From an uncultured Eubacteriales bacterium (GTDB lineage Bacteria; Bacillota; Clostridia; Oscillospirales; Acutalibacteraceae): DNA of 14,832 nucleotides. A model generated the notes under the pieces. It was not told the origin of the DNA and ran no database searches. It was given only the letters and a program-made list of their open reading frames with translations. Made by a program: the position numbers and the translations under genes. Below are positions 8,580-14,832 of the stretch, piece by piece. Every line of letters starts with the position of its first letter. Position 1 is the stretch's first letter. The DNA is taken from positions 1-14,832 of the forward strand of contig CAKTXU010000009.1 of NCBI GenBank assembly GCA_934630995.1, read 5' to 3'.

Positions 8580-8636
8580 ATTACTGCAAGAAGACCAAAG
8601 CCGTTAAACTAACGGCTTTGGTCTTCTTGCAGTAAT
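8580..8636. terminator. 27-bp perfect hairpin between convergent genes, probable bidirectional terminator
   Basis: Arms 8580-8606 and 8610-8636 are perfectly complementary (27 bp) around a 3-base loop (AAC). It lies 45 bases after the DUF5696 stop and 142 bases after the end of the convergent DUF4085-like gene. Each strand reads purine-rich AAGAAGACC into GGTCTTCTT, the pattern of a two-way terminator, but no clean run of T follows on either side. The stem is much longer than usual intrinsic terminators. The rest of 8535-8778 is AT-richer and I see no gene in it. Confidence 0.55.
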
Positions 8637-8778
8637 AAAAGGATACGTCACCATATGAAAGAGAAAACTCATAGGGCGTCTATGGGGATTCTATGGCCTT
8701 TATGAACTGTAGTATTTCAGACCATCGCGTAACGGAATAAGTTTTTGGCCCCTATAGCATGGAATAATCCGTCTGTAC

Positions 8779-9777
8779 TCAGCCCGCCAATTCCTCCATA
8801 TGCTTCATGAAATACCGCGTTAGCGAACCATCCGCTTCACCATACAGCGCTTCTATAGGTATGTCGCGTTCCTGGGCAAATTGCCCGATAACGGCAAATA
8901 AGGTTTCTGTATCCCTCGGGCTTTCCATCACGATCTCCTGTATCAGAGCCCGCAGTATAGGAGAACCGACCTCTTTTGTAAGTGCCCATAAATGCGGAAA
9001 GCAATCCGATCCAGCCGAATTGATATTCATAGACGCACCGGGTGCCCAAGGGGCATTCTCTTGACAGAACATCTCATTCAAAGCGATTACAAGCGTCTGT
9101 AGGGCTTGGATTTTTCTTTCGATATCCGTCAGTCCTTTACCCCTGCTGTAAACGGCGACACTGCTAATGGCGCTGGTAATTCTGCGTTTCAGGATATCCT
9201 CCCGGTTATAGGTGGATTTCAGGAATGCTTTGAATTTATACAGCTTGGCTTTGTCCCCCTGATACATTTCCAAAATTTGTTTTTGGTAGTCAGCCAGATT
9301 CCGGCATGCATTTTCATAGCAGATTTCTTCCAAAAGCTGAGGAATATAGGACTTGCGCTCGACAGACACCTCTAATTTCTGAAAACAAATGGATATTTCT
9401 CCATTGGCCATCAGAACATCCCACTGGAAATTCCCGTTGTCCAATCTGCGAAACTCATCGTACAGCCAACAAACATTTACGCTGTCCGTACTGTTTATGA
9501 ATCCGGTTACGCCGCAAAAGAGCAAACATATATCCGCAGCGGCTTCCCTGATCAGGAATTGAACCGTAGCGTCGCCCTCAAAAACGTGGATTTCATCGAT
9601 ATAGGTATCATGCCAGCCTAAATCCACGTAATATGCCAAAATCTCGTCCATGAACGGACGGGCGGCGCGCCTATCCGCCGCTTCCCTGCGGCAGGCCGCG
9701 TCCCATTTGCTTTGAAAGTCCTGAGAGTCAAAGGCCTGCTGCATTTCGGCGTATAACTCTCTTGTAAAATATCGCAT
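8779..9777 (-). CDS. DUF4085-like protein of unknown function
   Basis: A 332-residue, apparently cytoplasmic protein without signal peptide or transmembrane helix. The opening MRYFTRELYAEMQ resembles the start of DUF4085 proteins of Firmicutes; the match is by eye and tentative. The middle part is rich in charged helices (about 150-240), and I see no catalytic motif. AAAGAAGG lies 6-7 bases before the ATG and overlaps the ROK stop; the gap to that gene is 13 bases, so the two are almost certainly co-transcribed. Base composition differs from the neighbours: by hand count, 9241-9300 has 25 G/C in 60, whereas 10081-10140 in the ROK gene has 48 in 60. That suggests a different history, possibly transfer. 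Its role next to a sugar regulator is unknown. Confidence 0.75.
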   Translation of the reverse strand: MRYFTRELYAEMQQAFDSQDFQSKWDAACRREAADRRAARPFMDEILAYYVDLGWHDTYIDEIHVFEGDATVQFLIREAAADICLLFCGVTGFINSTDSVNVCWLYDEFRRLDNGNFQWDVLMANGEISICFQKLEVSVERKSYIPQLLEEICYENACRNLADYQKQILEMYQGDKAKLYKFKAFLKSTYNREDILKRRITSAISSVAVYSRGKGLTDIERKIQALQTLVIALNEMFCQENAPWAPGASMNINSAGSDCFPHLWALTKEVGSPILRALIQEIVMESPRDTETLFAVIGQFAQERDIPIEALYGEADGSLTRYFMKHMEELAG

Positions 9778-9790
9778 TTTTATACCTTCT

Positions 9791-10957
9791 TTACAGTCCC
9801 AAACCGGGGGTTAAAAACCTCTCAAAGAAAATGTTGGCGGCGGCGGTGACGCGGTGATCCGCATCGCGGCTGGCGGAGAGGATTTGTATCCGGCGGTCCC
9901 GCCGGGCGAGCCCAGCCCTGTTGACCGCCTCTTCGATGGGCCCCTTGAGGAGATCGTAGGCCATGAGGATGTCCCCGTCCAGGAGGACTGCCTCCATGTC
10001 CAGAAAATTGACCGCGTTGAGAATGCCGATAGACAGAACCTCCGCCTCCCTTGCCAGGATCGCGGCGGCATCCTTCTCCCCCTCCCGCGCCCGGCGGACC
10101 ACGTCGGGCCACGCGGCATACGGCAGGCCGTAGCGCCGCAGCAGGTGGGGAATAGCCGCGTACAAATCCAGGCAGCCGCGGCCGCCGCAAGGGCAGGGAT
10201 CTCCTTGAAAATCGATGGAGGTGTGCCCGATTTCCCCTGAAAGGCCGTGGCTGCCCGCATATAGCCGTCCATGGGTGATCAGCCCGCTGCCCACGCCGGT
10301 GTCCACCAACAGCAGCATGAATTCCTCCAGCTGTCTCGCTTCACCGTAGTTTTTTTCCTTGACGGCCAGGCTGTAGGCATTGTTTTCCAACCGGACGGGA
10401 AGCCCCGTTTTTTCCCGGAGGAGGGAGGCGACGGGCAGGTAATGCCATCCGTCGAAGCCGGGCGGGTCCAGCAGTGTGCCTGCCTCCGGATCCCCCGGTC
10501 CGGGGCAGCTGACGCCGATTCCCAGCAGCCGGCTTCTGTCCGTCTCCCTTTCGGCCAGAATCTCCTCCACACAGGCCGCGATCCGCGCCAGTCCCGCTTC
10601 ACCGTCCTGGATTTCCTCCCGATGAAGTATCAGCCGCCGTTCACTCCGGCCCGCGAGATTGACCAGCCCCACCTGACAGCTGTCGCGGCAGAGATAGACC
10701 CCGACCGCCAGGCGGGCGTCCTCCCGCAGCGCGAGGGGGTTGGGCGCCCGGCCCTTGCCGGCGCTGCCTTCAACGGGCAGTTCCACCAGCATTCCCTGGG
10801 CCAGCAAATCGTCCACGATAACCGACATCGCCGCCCGTGTCAGCCCCGTCTTCCGCGCCAGCTCCGCCCGGGAAAGCCGCTCTCTGAGCAGCATCCGCAG
10901 CACCAGCTTGCGGTTGTATTCCTTGGTATAGTCTGCATTGCGGGTCGCGGTTTTCAT
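9791..10957 (-). CDS. ROK-family transcriptional repressor (XylR/NagC-like)
   Basis: A 388-residue regulator. Residues 13-60 form a winged helix-turn-helix (LSRAELARKTGLTRAAMSVIVDDLL), followed by a ROK sugar-binding domain with DTGVGSG at 219-225 and the zinc site GEIGH (His245) with CPCGGRGC (Cys255, Cys257, Cys262). ROK kinases have a catalytic Asp in ENDAN; here the motif reads ENNAYS (191-196), with Asn at that place, which fits a regulator and not a sugar kinase. ROK repressors of this type are released from DNA by a sugar. I chose ATG 10957, with AGGAGAAAGGA upstream; TTG at 10966 is possible. It is divergent from the glycyl radical operon, whose promoter carries a palindrome of XylR-operator geometry, so it probably controls that operon. 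Confidence 0.92.
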   Translation of the reverse strand: MKTATRNADYTKEYNRKLVLRMLLRERLSRAELARKTGLTRAAMSVIVDDLLAQGMLVELPVEGSAGKGRAPNPLALREDARLAVGVYLCRDSCQVGLVNLAGRSERRLILHREEIQDGEAGLARIAACVEEILAERETDRSRLLGIGVSCPGPGDPEAGTLLDPPGFDGWHYLPVASLLREKTGLPVRLENNAYSLAVKEKNYGEARQLEEFMLLLVDTGVGSGLITHGRLYAGSHGLSGEIGHTSIDFQGDPCPCGGRGCLDLYAAIPHLLRRYGLPYAAWPDVVRRAREGEKDAAAILAREAEVLSIGILNAVNFLDMEAVLLDGDILMAYDLLKGPIEEAVNRAGLARRDRRIQILSASRDADHRVTAAANIFFERFLTPGLGL

Positions 10958-11011
10958 AATGGGCAATCCTTTCTCCTGTGTCCTCCGTCCGGCGCTTGTC
11001 CTTATGGAATG

Positions 11012-11040
11012 AGTATACTCCGCGGCTTCCCGGATTGCAA
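11012..11040 (-). promoter_or_regulatory. Sigma-A promoter of the ROK gene
   Basis: On the minus strand, TTGCAA (11040-11035) is followed after 17 bases by TATACT (11017-11012), a near-consensus housekeeping promoter. The expected transcript start is near 11005, giving a leader of about 48 bases. The -10 box lies within the perfect 10-bp palindrome GAGTATACTC (11011-11020), which could be a regulatory site or chance. Confidence 0.7.
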
Positions 11041-11230
11041 GGGAAGCGCGGAATAAAGCGGTTCTCCGCCGCCTTTCTCAGAAATCCTCGGTTCTCCGTC
11101 TATGAAAGCCCCGAATTCCCTTTTATCGGCCTGCCCTCCCGCCTAAAATTTGAAAGTTTTACCGCTTTATCCCCTCCAGCCCGCTATGGATTGCGTCTCT
11201 AAAAAAGGCAACAGTGAGGAGAAAAGGTTT

Positions 11231-11255
11231 ATTTTGTCAAATCGATTGACAAAAT
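11231..11255. promoter_or_regulatory. 25-bp palindromic operator with perfect 10-bp arms
   Basis: ATTTTGTCAA (11231-11240) and TTGACAAAAT (11246-11255) are perfect inverted repeats around ATCGA. The right arm contains the -35 box of the glycyl radical operon, so a bound protein would block RNA polymerase. The geometry of 10-bp arms and a 5-bp centre is that of the xyl operators bound by Bacillus XylR, a ROK protein. The divergent ROK gene is therefore the best candidate binder; this pairing is inference. Confidence 0.75.
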
Positions 11256-11273
11256 AAAAAGAGGTGTTATACT
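11246..11273 (+). promoter_or_regulatory. Strong sigma-A promoter of the glycyl radical operon
   Basis: TTGACA (11246-11251), a 16-base spacer and TATACT (11268-11273) form a near-consensus promoter. Transcription should start near 11280, directly before the ribosome binding site AAAGGAGGT (11281-11289), leaving a leader of only about 16 bases. That is too short for a riboswitch, so control should act at initiation through the overlapping operator. Confidence 0.85.
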
Positions 11274-11295
11274 GAAGAAAAAAGGAGGTTCGCCC

Positions 11296-12186
11296 GTGCT
11301 TCGATTGCTGCAAAAGGGTTTCAATTACTCTCAGGACGGACCGGGCAACCGGCTGGTCTACCATCTTCAGGGCTGTAACCTGCATTGCCCCTGGTGCTCC
11401 AATCCCGAAAGCATGGCACCGCTGGGCAGCCTTCTGGTGACGGATGCCGCTCGTCTGCGCCCGGACGCCTGTCCCTATGGGGCGATTTCCGCCGCCGCGC
11501 TGAACCGGGAAGTCTGCCGGAACTGTGGTACATATCCCTGCACCCAAATGCCGGGCAGCGGCATACGGCTGACCGGCACGCCCATTCCGGAGGAAGAGGT
11601 GCTGGAGGAAGCCGAGCGCTGCCGCCCTTTGTTTTTCGACGGCGGCGGCGTTACCTTTACCGGCGGGGAGCCCACCCTGCAATGGGATGCCCTTTCCAGC
11701 CTGCTGCGGGCGCTTCATGGCCGCGGCGTCCACACCGCCATAGAGACCAACGGCACCCATCCCCGCCTACCCACACTCTTTCCCTTTCTCGGGCATCTCA
11801 TTCTGGATGTCAAGCATTATGACCCCCGTCGTCACCGGGAGGTGGTGGGCCCCGGTCTGGAGCAGATTCGAAAGAATTTTCAGGCGGCCCTGGCGGAGCG
11901 GGAACAGGTCGCGGTGCGCATCCCCCTCATCGGCGGCTTCAACGCCGGAGAGGAGGACGCCGCCGCCTTTGCCGCCTTCTTCAAAGGCGCGGCAGCGGAT
12001 GGCGGCGTGAGCCTTCCCGGCGGGCTGACGGTGGAGCTGCTCCCCTATCTCGAATACGGCCGGGACAAATGGGCCCAGTGCGGCATGCAGTATGTCATGG
12101 GGGAGGAGGCCTTCGTCGGCAATGCGCAGGCGGCCCGGTTTGCCGCTATTCTGCGGGATAACGGCCTGACCGTCCTGCGAACCTGA
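11296..12186 (+). CDS. Glycyl radical enzyme activating enzyme (radical SAM)
   Basis: A 296-residue radical SAM protein starting at GTG, with AAAGGAGGT 6 bases upstream. The radical SAM cluster motif is C-x3-C-x2-C: Cys27, Cys31 and Cys34 in GCNLHCPWC. The SAM-binding GGEP occurs in GVTFTGGEP. It uses SAM and a [4Fe-4S] cluster to abstract hydrogen from the glycine of its partner enzyme, here almost certainly the product of the next gene, 32 bases downstream. Most activases of the dehydratase group carry a two-cluster ferredoxin-like insert with eight cysteines; here the insert has only four (Cys59, Cys74, Cys77, Cys82), enough for one auxiliary cluster. Pyruvate formate-lyase activase has none. 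The typical HYDPRRHREVVGPG block follows. The exact subfamily is not identifiable by eye. Confidence 0.93.
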   Translation: MLRLLQKGFNYSQDGPGNRLVYHLQGCNLHCPWCSNPESMAPLGSLLVTDAARLRPDACPYGAISAAALNREVCRNCGTYPCTQMPGSGIRLTGTPIPEEEVLEEAERCRPLFFDGGGVTFTGGEPTLQWDALSSLLRALHGRGVHTAIETNGTHPRLPTLFPFLGHLILDVKHYDPRRHREVVGPGLEQIRKNFQAALAEREQVAVRIPLIGGFNAGEEDAAAFAAFFKGAAADGGVSLPGGLTVELLPYLEYGRDKWAQCGMQYVMGEEAFVGNAQAARFAAILRDNGLTVLRT

Positions 12187-12218
12187 TAAAAAGCATTTTT
12201 TGGAAAGGGTGTCATCTT

Positions 12219-14606
12219 ATGTCTGTCAAGTCTGTCCAATCCGTCGGCGTATTGTATACCCCCGAGGAGATCACGCAGCAGGCCAAAGAGCTTTTTCGGG
12301 AGGAGAGGAGCCGGCAGCGCCTGGACGGCTGGTTCCTGGCCAGAGAAATCGCCTCTCAAACCGAGGCGGCGTACGCGGATTTACCCCCTGTGCGCCGCGC
12401 CGCCCAATCCCTGCGTGCCGTTTTACAGCGGCTGCCCCTTTCCATCAGCGAGCACGCGGTTTTTGCCGGCAGTCAGAGCGATGCCTTCGCCCGCAGCTAC
12501 GCCCTGATAAATCCCGCCTTTCAGGTGGAGACCTTCTCCGGCTATTGCGATCCCACCGCCGTATTTGATGACATCGAACCCGGAGGGGCGTTCACCCGGG
12601 AACGCATTGACGCCGTATGTACCGCCACCAAACAGACGGCATACGTGAAATCGCTGAACGCCGTGGCGGAGGAATTCGCCGGATATACGAAGGAGGCGGC
12701 TTTTTTCTTCGAACAGGTCACCGGGCACCTCATCCCTGATTTCCGGCCCGCCCTCGCCGGCGGCGTCCGCCCGCTGCTGGAGGAAATAGATCGCCGTCTC
12801 GCGGCGGAGACGGAAGAAAAACGGATAGATCAATATCAGGCCATGAAAACCGCCCTGGAAGGGGCCGTGCTTCTCGCCGCCCGCTATGCCGATTTGGCCG
12901 CCGCCATGAGGAAGGAGGCGGAGCCTCGCCGGGCCGCCCGTTTGGAACTGATGGAAAGCACCCTGCGCCGGGTGCCGGAGCAGGGTGCCCGCTCCCTCTA
13001 CGAGGCCATGCAGGCGTACCTGATCCTGTGGGAGGTCATGTGCCTGGAGCAAGCGCCCAACCCCTTCGCCCTTTCGGTGGGCAACGCCGACCGGCTGTTT
13101 GAGCCGTACCGCCGGATGGACGGCACCGACAGGGAGATGGCCGCCGCTCTGTTCAAGCATTTTCTGGTTTTCTATAATGTGGGAGATCGCAGCTGGGCCA
13201 TCTCTCAGAACATTTTAGTCGGCGGCAAGGACAATAACGGACAGGATCTGACCAATGAAACCACCTATGCCCTGCTGGACGCTTTTTACGATATGAATCT
13301 TCCCCAGCCAATCCTATCCGTTAAGCTGCACAGGGGCACCCCCGCGGCACTGTATGAAAGTCTCGGCCGTTTCTTTTTTACCCCCGGCTGTCTGACCCCG
13401 TCCCTTTTCAACGACGACGCCCTGTTCCAGGTGCTGGAGCGGGCCGGGGTGGAAAGGGAGGATCTGCCTGATTATGCGGTGGCCGGCTGCCAGGAGCCGC
13501 TGATTATGGGCAAGGATAACGGCAACACGACCAACAGCTGGCTCAATCTGGCCAAAATCCTGGAGCTTACCCTGCACGGCGGCCGCTCCGCCCTGACCGG
13601 GGAGGAAATAGGCGGTGTGGTGAGGGAGAATTTTGCCGACGTGCTGCCCCGCCTGCGGGAACGCTTTTATGAAAACGCCGCCTTTTTTGTGGACGAGATG
13701 GTTCGAGCCGCCAATGGCGCTTCCGAAGCGGTTTCTCATCTGCCGGTGCCCTTTCTCAGCGCGTTTATGGGTGGGCTGGAAAGCGGTATCGATCTCCGGG
13801 ATACCCGGGAGCAGGGCACGAAATACAACGGCAGCGGCTGCCTGATCCACGGCCTGTCGGTGCTGGCTGACTCCTTTGTGGCGGTGGATCACCTCCTGCG
13901 GGAGCGGCCTCAGGATATCGGCAGGCTGCAAAAGGCCCTGCTGACCGATTTTGAAGGGGATGAAGAGCTGCGGCAGTATGTACTCTCCTGCCCGAAATTC
14001 GGCAACAACATACCCGAGGTGGACGAGGAGGCGCGCCGCATCGCGGAAATTGTCTCCGATTTGGTGGGTTCCCGGAAAAACTATCTGGGAAATCCCTTCC
14101 GGCCGGACTGGAGCAGTCCCTCCACCCATCTGCTGTATGGCTATTGGGTGGGCGCCACGCCCGACGGACGGAGGGCCCGGGAGATGCTGGGCTATGGGGT
14201 GGATCCCCTGTACGGGGAGGCCGGTACGGGGCTGGGATTCCGGGTACTGTCCGGGCTGCGCCTCCCGTATGAGCGGTTCCGGGGCGGCTATGCTTCCCAT
14301 TTCGGCATCGACCCGAAATATTTTCGGGCGGAGAGCAGCGACGCGCGAGGGGCGCTGTTTGCCCGGCGGGTCATCGCTCCGCTCTTCTTCAACGACCTGA
14401 ACAAGGGCGTCTCTCCCTTCTACCTGTATGTCAACGTCACCACCCCCGACACCCTGTGCAAGGTATTGGCCGAACCGGAAAAATATGCCCCCAGCGGCGT
14501 TTATATCATGCGGATTCACGGCACCTTTGTCAATTTTCTCGACCTGTCCCCCGCCATTCAGGAGGACATCATCAAGCGGTTGGATTTGGAGTCCACCGCG
14601 CTATAG
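12219..14606 (+). CDS. Glycyl radical enzyme of the C-x-E (dehydratase/eliminase) type, substrate unknown
   Basis: 795 residues, the usual family length, cytoplasmic, with GGAAAGG about 10 bases before the ATG. The thiyl-radical cysteine and general base are Cys424 and Glu426 in AGCQEP; C-x-E is the signature of eliminating members such as glycerol and choline enzymes, whereas pyruvate formate-lyase has Cys-Cys. The C-terminal glycyl loop reads MRIHGTFVNFLDLS with Gly768 as radical site; the usual form is RVSGY or RVAGY, so His and Thr replace Ser/Ala and Tyr. Glycerol dehydratase has Cys433, Glu435 and substrate-binding Asp447; the equivalent +14 position here is Thr438, preceded by Thr437, so that enzyme's substrate contact is not kept. 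The other family blocks (QNILVGGKD, QPILSVKLH) are intact, arguing against a decayed gene. Gene order implies a role in using a sugar or polyol. The enzyme should be oxygen-sensitive. Confidence 0.93.
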   Translation: MSVKSVQSVGVLYTPEEITQQAKELFREERSRQRLDGWFLAREIASQTEAAYADLPPVRRAAQSLRAVLQRLPLSISEHAVFAGSQSDAFARSYALINPAFQVETFSGYCDPTAVFDDIEPGGAFTRERIDAVCTATKQTAYVKSLNAVAEEFAGYTKEAAFFFEQVTGHLIPDFRPALAGGVRPLLEEIDRRLAAETEEKRIDQYQAMKTALEGAVLLAARYADLAAAMRKEAEPRRAARLELMESTLRRVPEQGARSLYEAMQAYLILWEVMCLEQAPNPFALSVGNADRLFEPYRRMDGTDREMAAALFKHFLVFYNVGDRSWAISQNILVGGKDNNGQDLTNETTYALLDAFYDMNLPQPILSVKLHRGTPAALYESLGRFFFTPGCLTPSLFNDDALFQVLERAGVEREDLPDYAVAGCQEPLIMGKDNGNTTNSWLNLAKILELTLHGGRSALTGEEIGGVVRENFADVLPRLRERFYENAAFFVDEMVRAANGASEAVSHLPVPFLSAFMGGLESGIDLRDTREQGTKYNGSGCLIHGLSVLADSFVAVDHLLRERPQDIGRLQKALLTDFEGDEELRQYVLSCPKFGNNIPEVDEEARRIAEIVSDLVGSRKNYLGNPFRPDWSSPSTHLLYGYWVGATPDGRRAREMLGYGVDPLYGEAGTGLGFRVLSGLRLPYERFRGGYASHFGIDPKYFRAESSDARGALFARRVIAPLFFNDLNKGVSPFYLYVNVTTPDTLCKVLAEPEKYAPSGVYIMRIHGTFVNFLDLSPAIQEDIIKRLDLESTAL

Positions 14607-14621
14607 AAAGGATGAGCGATC

Positions 14622-14832
14622 ATGCAGCAGGCAGACGTCCATGCGAACTTTTCAGCAGATCCCGCCGAAAGAGAGGCCCAACTGGCGGCGCATCCCTATA
14701 CGGCTTACGCGGCGGCCCGCCGCCGTGAGCAGGTCCTTAATCCGTACTTTCCAATCTATCATTTCTGCGCGCCGGAGAGCACCTTCAACGACCCCAACGG
14801 CCTCTGCTTCTGGCAGGGGAAATGGCACCTGT
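14622..14832 (+). CDS. GH32-family glycoside hydrolase, N-terminal part (cut by window end)
   Basis: An open frame of 70 codons running off the window, starting 15 bases after the glycyl radical enzyme stop, with AAAGGATGAG upstream. After about 40 residues it reads YHFCAPESTFNDPNGLCFWQGKWHL in short matching blocks: YHF, FNDPNG (nucleophile Asp57) and KWHL, the usual N-terminal GH32 layout. There is no signal peptide, so it should act in the cytoplasm, unlike the lipoprotein GH32 at 2785-4353. GH32 enzymes cleave fructofuranosides, including phosphorylated sucrose. Only the first of three catalytic motifs is visible, so specificity and intactness cannot be judged. It belongs to the operon from 11246. 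Confidence 0.85.
   Translation, partial: MQQADVHANFSADPAEREAQLAAHPYTAYAAARRREQVLNPYFPIYHFCAPESTFNDPNGLCFWQGKWHL

Larger units (their letters stand above)
10958..11295. other. Divergent intergenic region between ROK and glycyl radical operons
   Basis: This stretch of 338 bases holds the two divergent promoters, the palindromic operator and no convincing gene. It also contains CGGTTCTCCG twice (11059-11068 and 11089-11098, 30 bases apart), the inverted pair ATAAAGCGGT (11053-11062) and ACCGCTTTAT (11161-11170), and an imperfect AT palindrome at 11145-11160. These may be further regulator sites, but each could be chance. Confidence 0.6.

Noticed and set aside
8655..8705. 16-codon frame starting with ATG after the long hairpin
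   Set aside because: Very short, poor spacing to the AAAGGA upstream, and no promoter recognised; probably chance.
11049..11066. Possible catabolite (cre) site around AATAAAGCGG
   Set aside because: Too many departures from the cre consensus at fixed positions; no other good cre site noticed near the promoters.
10978..11202. 74-codon frame in the ROK/GRE intergenic region
   Set aside because: No ribosome binding site, starts on a rare start codon over the ROK promoter, and the product has no family features.
13314..14519. 401-codon minus-strand frame opposite the glycyl radical enzyme
   Set aside because: Antisense to conserved family blocks; no ribosome binding site or domain seen.
14526..14534. 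TTTGTCAAT, a partial match to the operator arm
   Set aside because: It lies in the conserved FVNF codons of the glycyl radical enzyme and lacks the centre and second arm, so coding constraint or chance explains it.

Overview
The window (about 60% GC, with AGGAGG-type ribosome binding sites and a glycyl radical enzyme) looks like a strictly anaerobic, high-GC Clostridia/Oscillospirales-type Firmicute, probably from a gut or similar habitat. No rRNA, tRNA or other taxonomic marker is present, so this is inference. It is an accessory carbohydrate-use region. I see no CRISPR array, insertion sequence, phage gene or RNA gene.

Region 1 (1-8534, plus strand) is a glycan-degradation cluster. It holds the 3' part of a membrane-anchored DUF5696 protein, an AraC-family regulator with a cupin-like sensor domain, and an exported GH32-type lipoprotein. 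After a 135-base gap come a cytoplasmic DUF4832-type TIM-barrel protein and a second, complete, exported DUF5696 protein whose start codon overlaps the previous stop. The two DUF5696 proteins are clear paralogs. Both end in a transmembrane helix and a basic tail, and both carry the same Asp/Glu pair in a context resembling GH101/GH129-related retaining glycosidases.

Region 2 (8535-10957) opens with a 27-bp perfect hairpin between convergent genes. It is followed by two minus-strand genes: a DUF4085-like protein of clearly lower GC and, 13 bases upstream of it in the same transcription unit, a ROK-family repressor-type regulator with its own good sigma-A promoter.

Region 3 (10958-14832, plus strand) is divergent from the ROK gene. 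A strong promoter overlaps a 25-bp operator with perfect 10-bp arms and a 5-bp centre. It drives a glycyl radical activating enzyme, a glycyl radical enzyme of the C-x-E (eliminase/dehydratase) type with an atypical glycyl loop, and the start of a second, cytoplasmic GH32 enzyme cut by the window end.

The most interesting element is Region 3: a glycyl radical enzyme of unassigned substrate under probable ROK (sugar-responsive) control and co-transcribed with a GH32 glycosidase. My working picture, which is inference, is that surface enzymes trim a glycan, cytoplasmic GH32 and DUF4832 proteins finish hydrolysis, and the radical enzyme dehydrates or cleaves a released sugar or polyol. A 12-base match to the operator lies just upstream of the DUF4832 gene and may place Region 1 under the same regulator.
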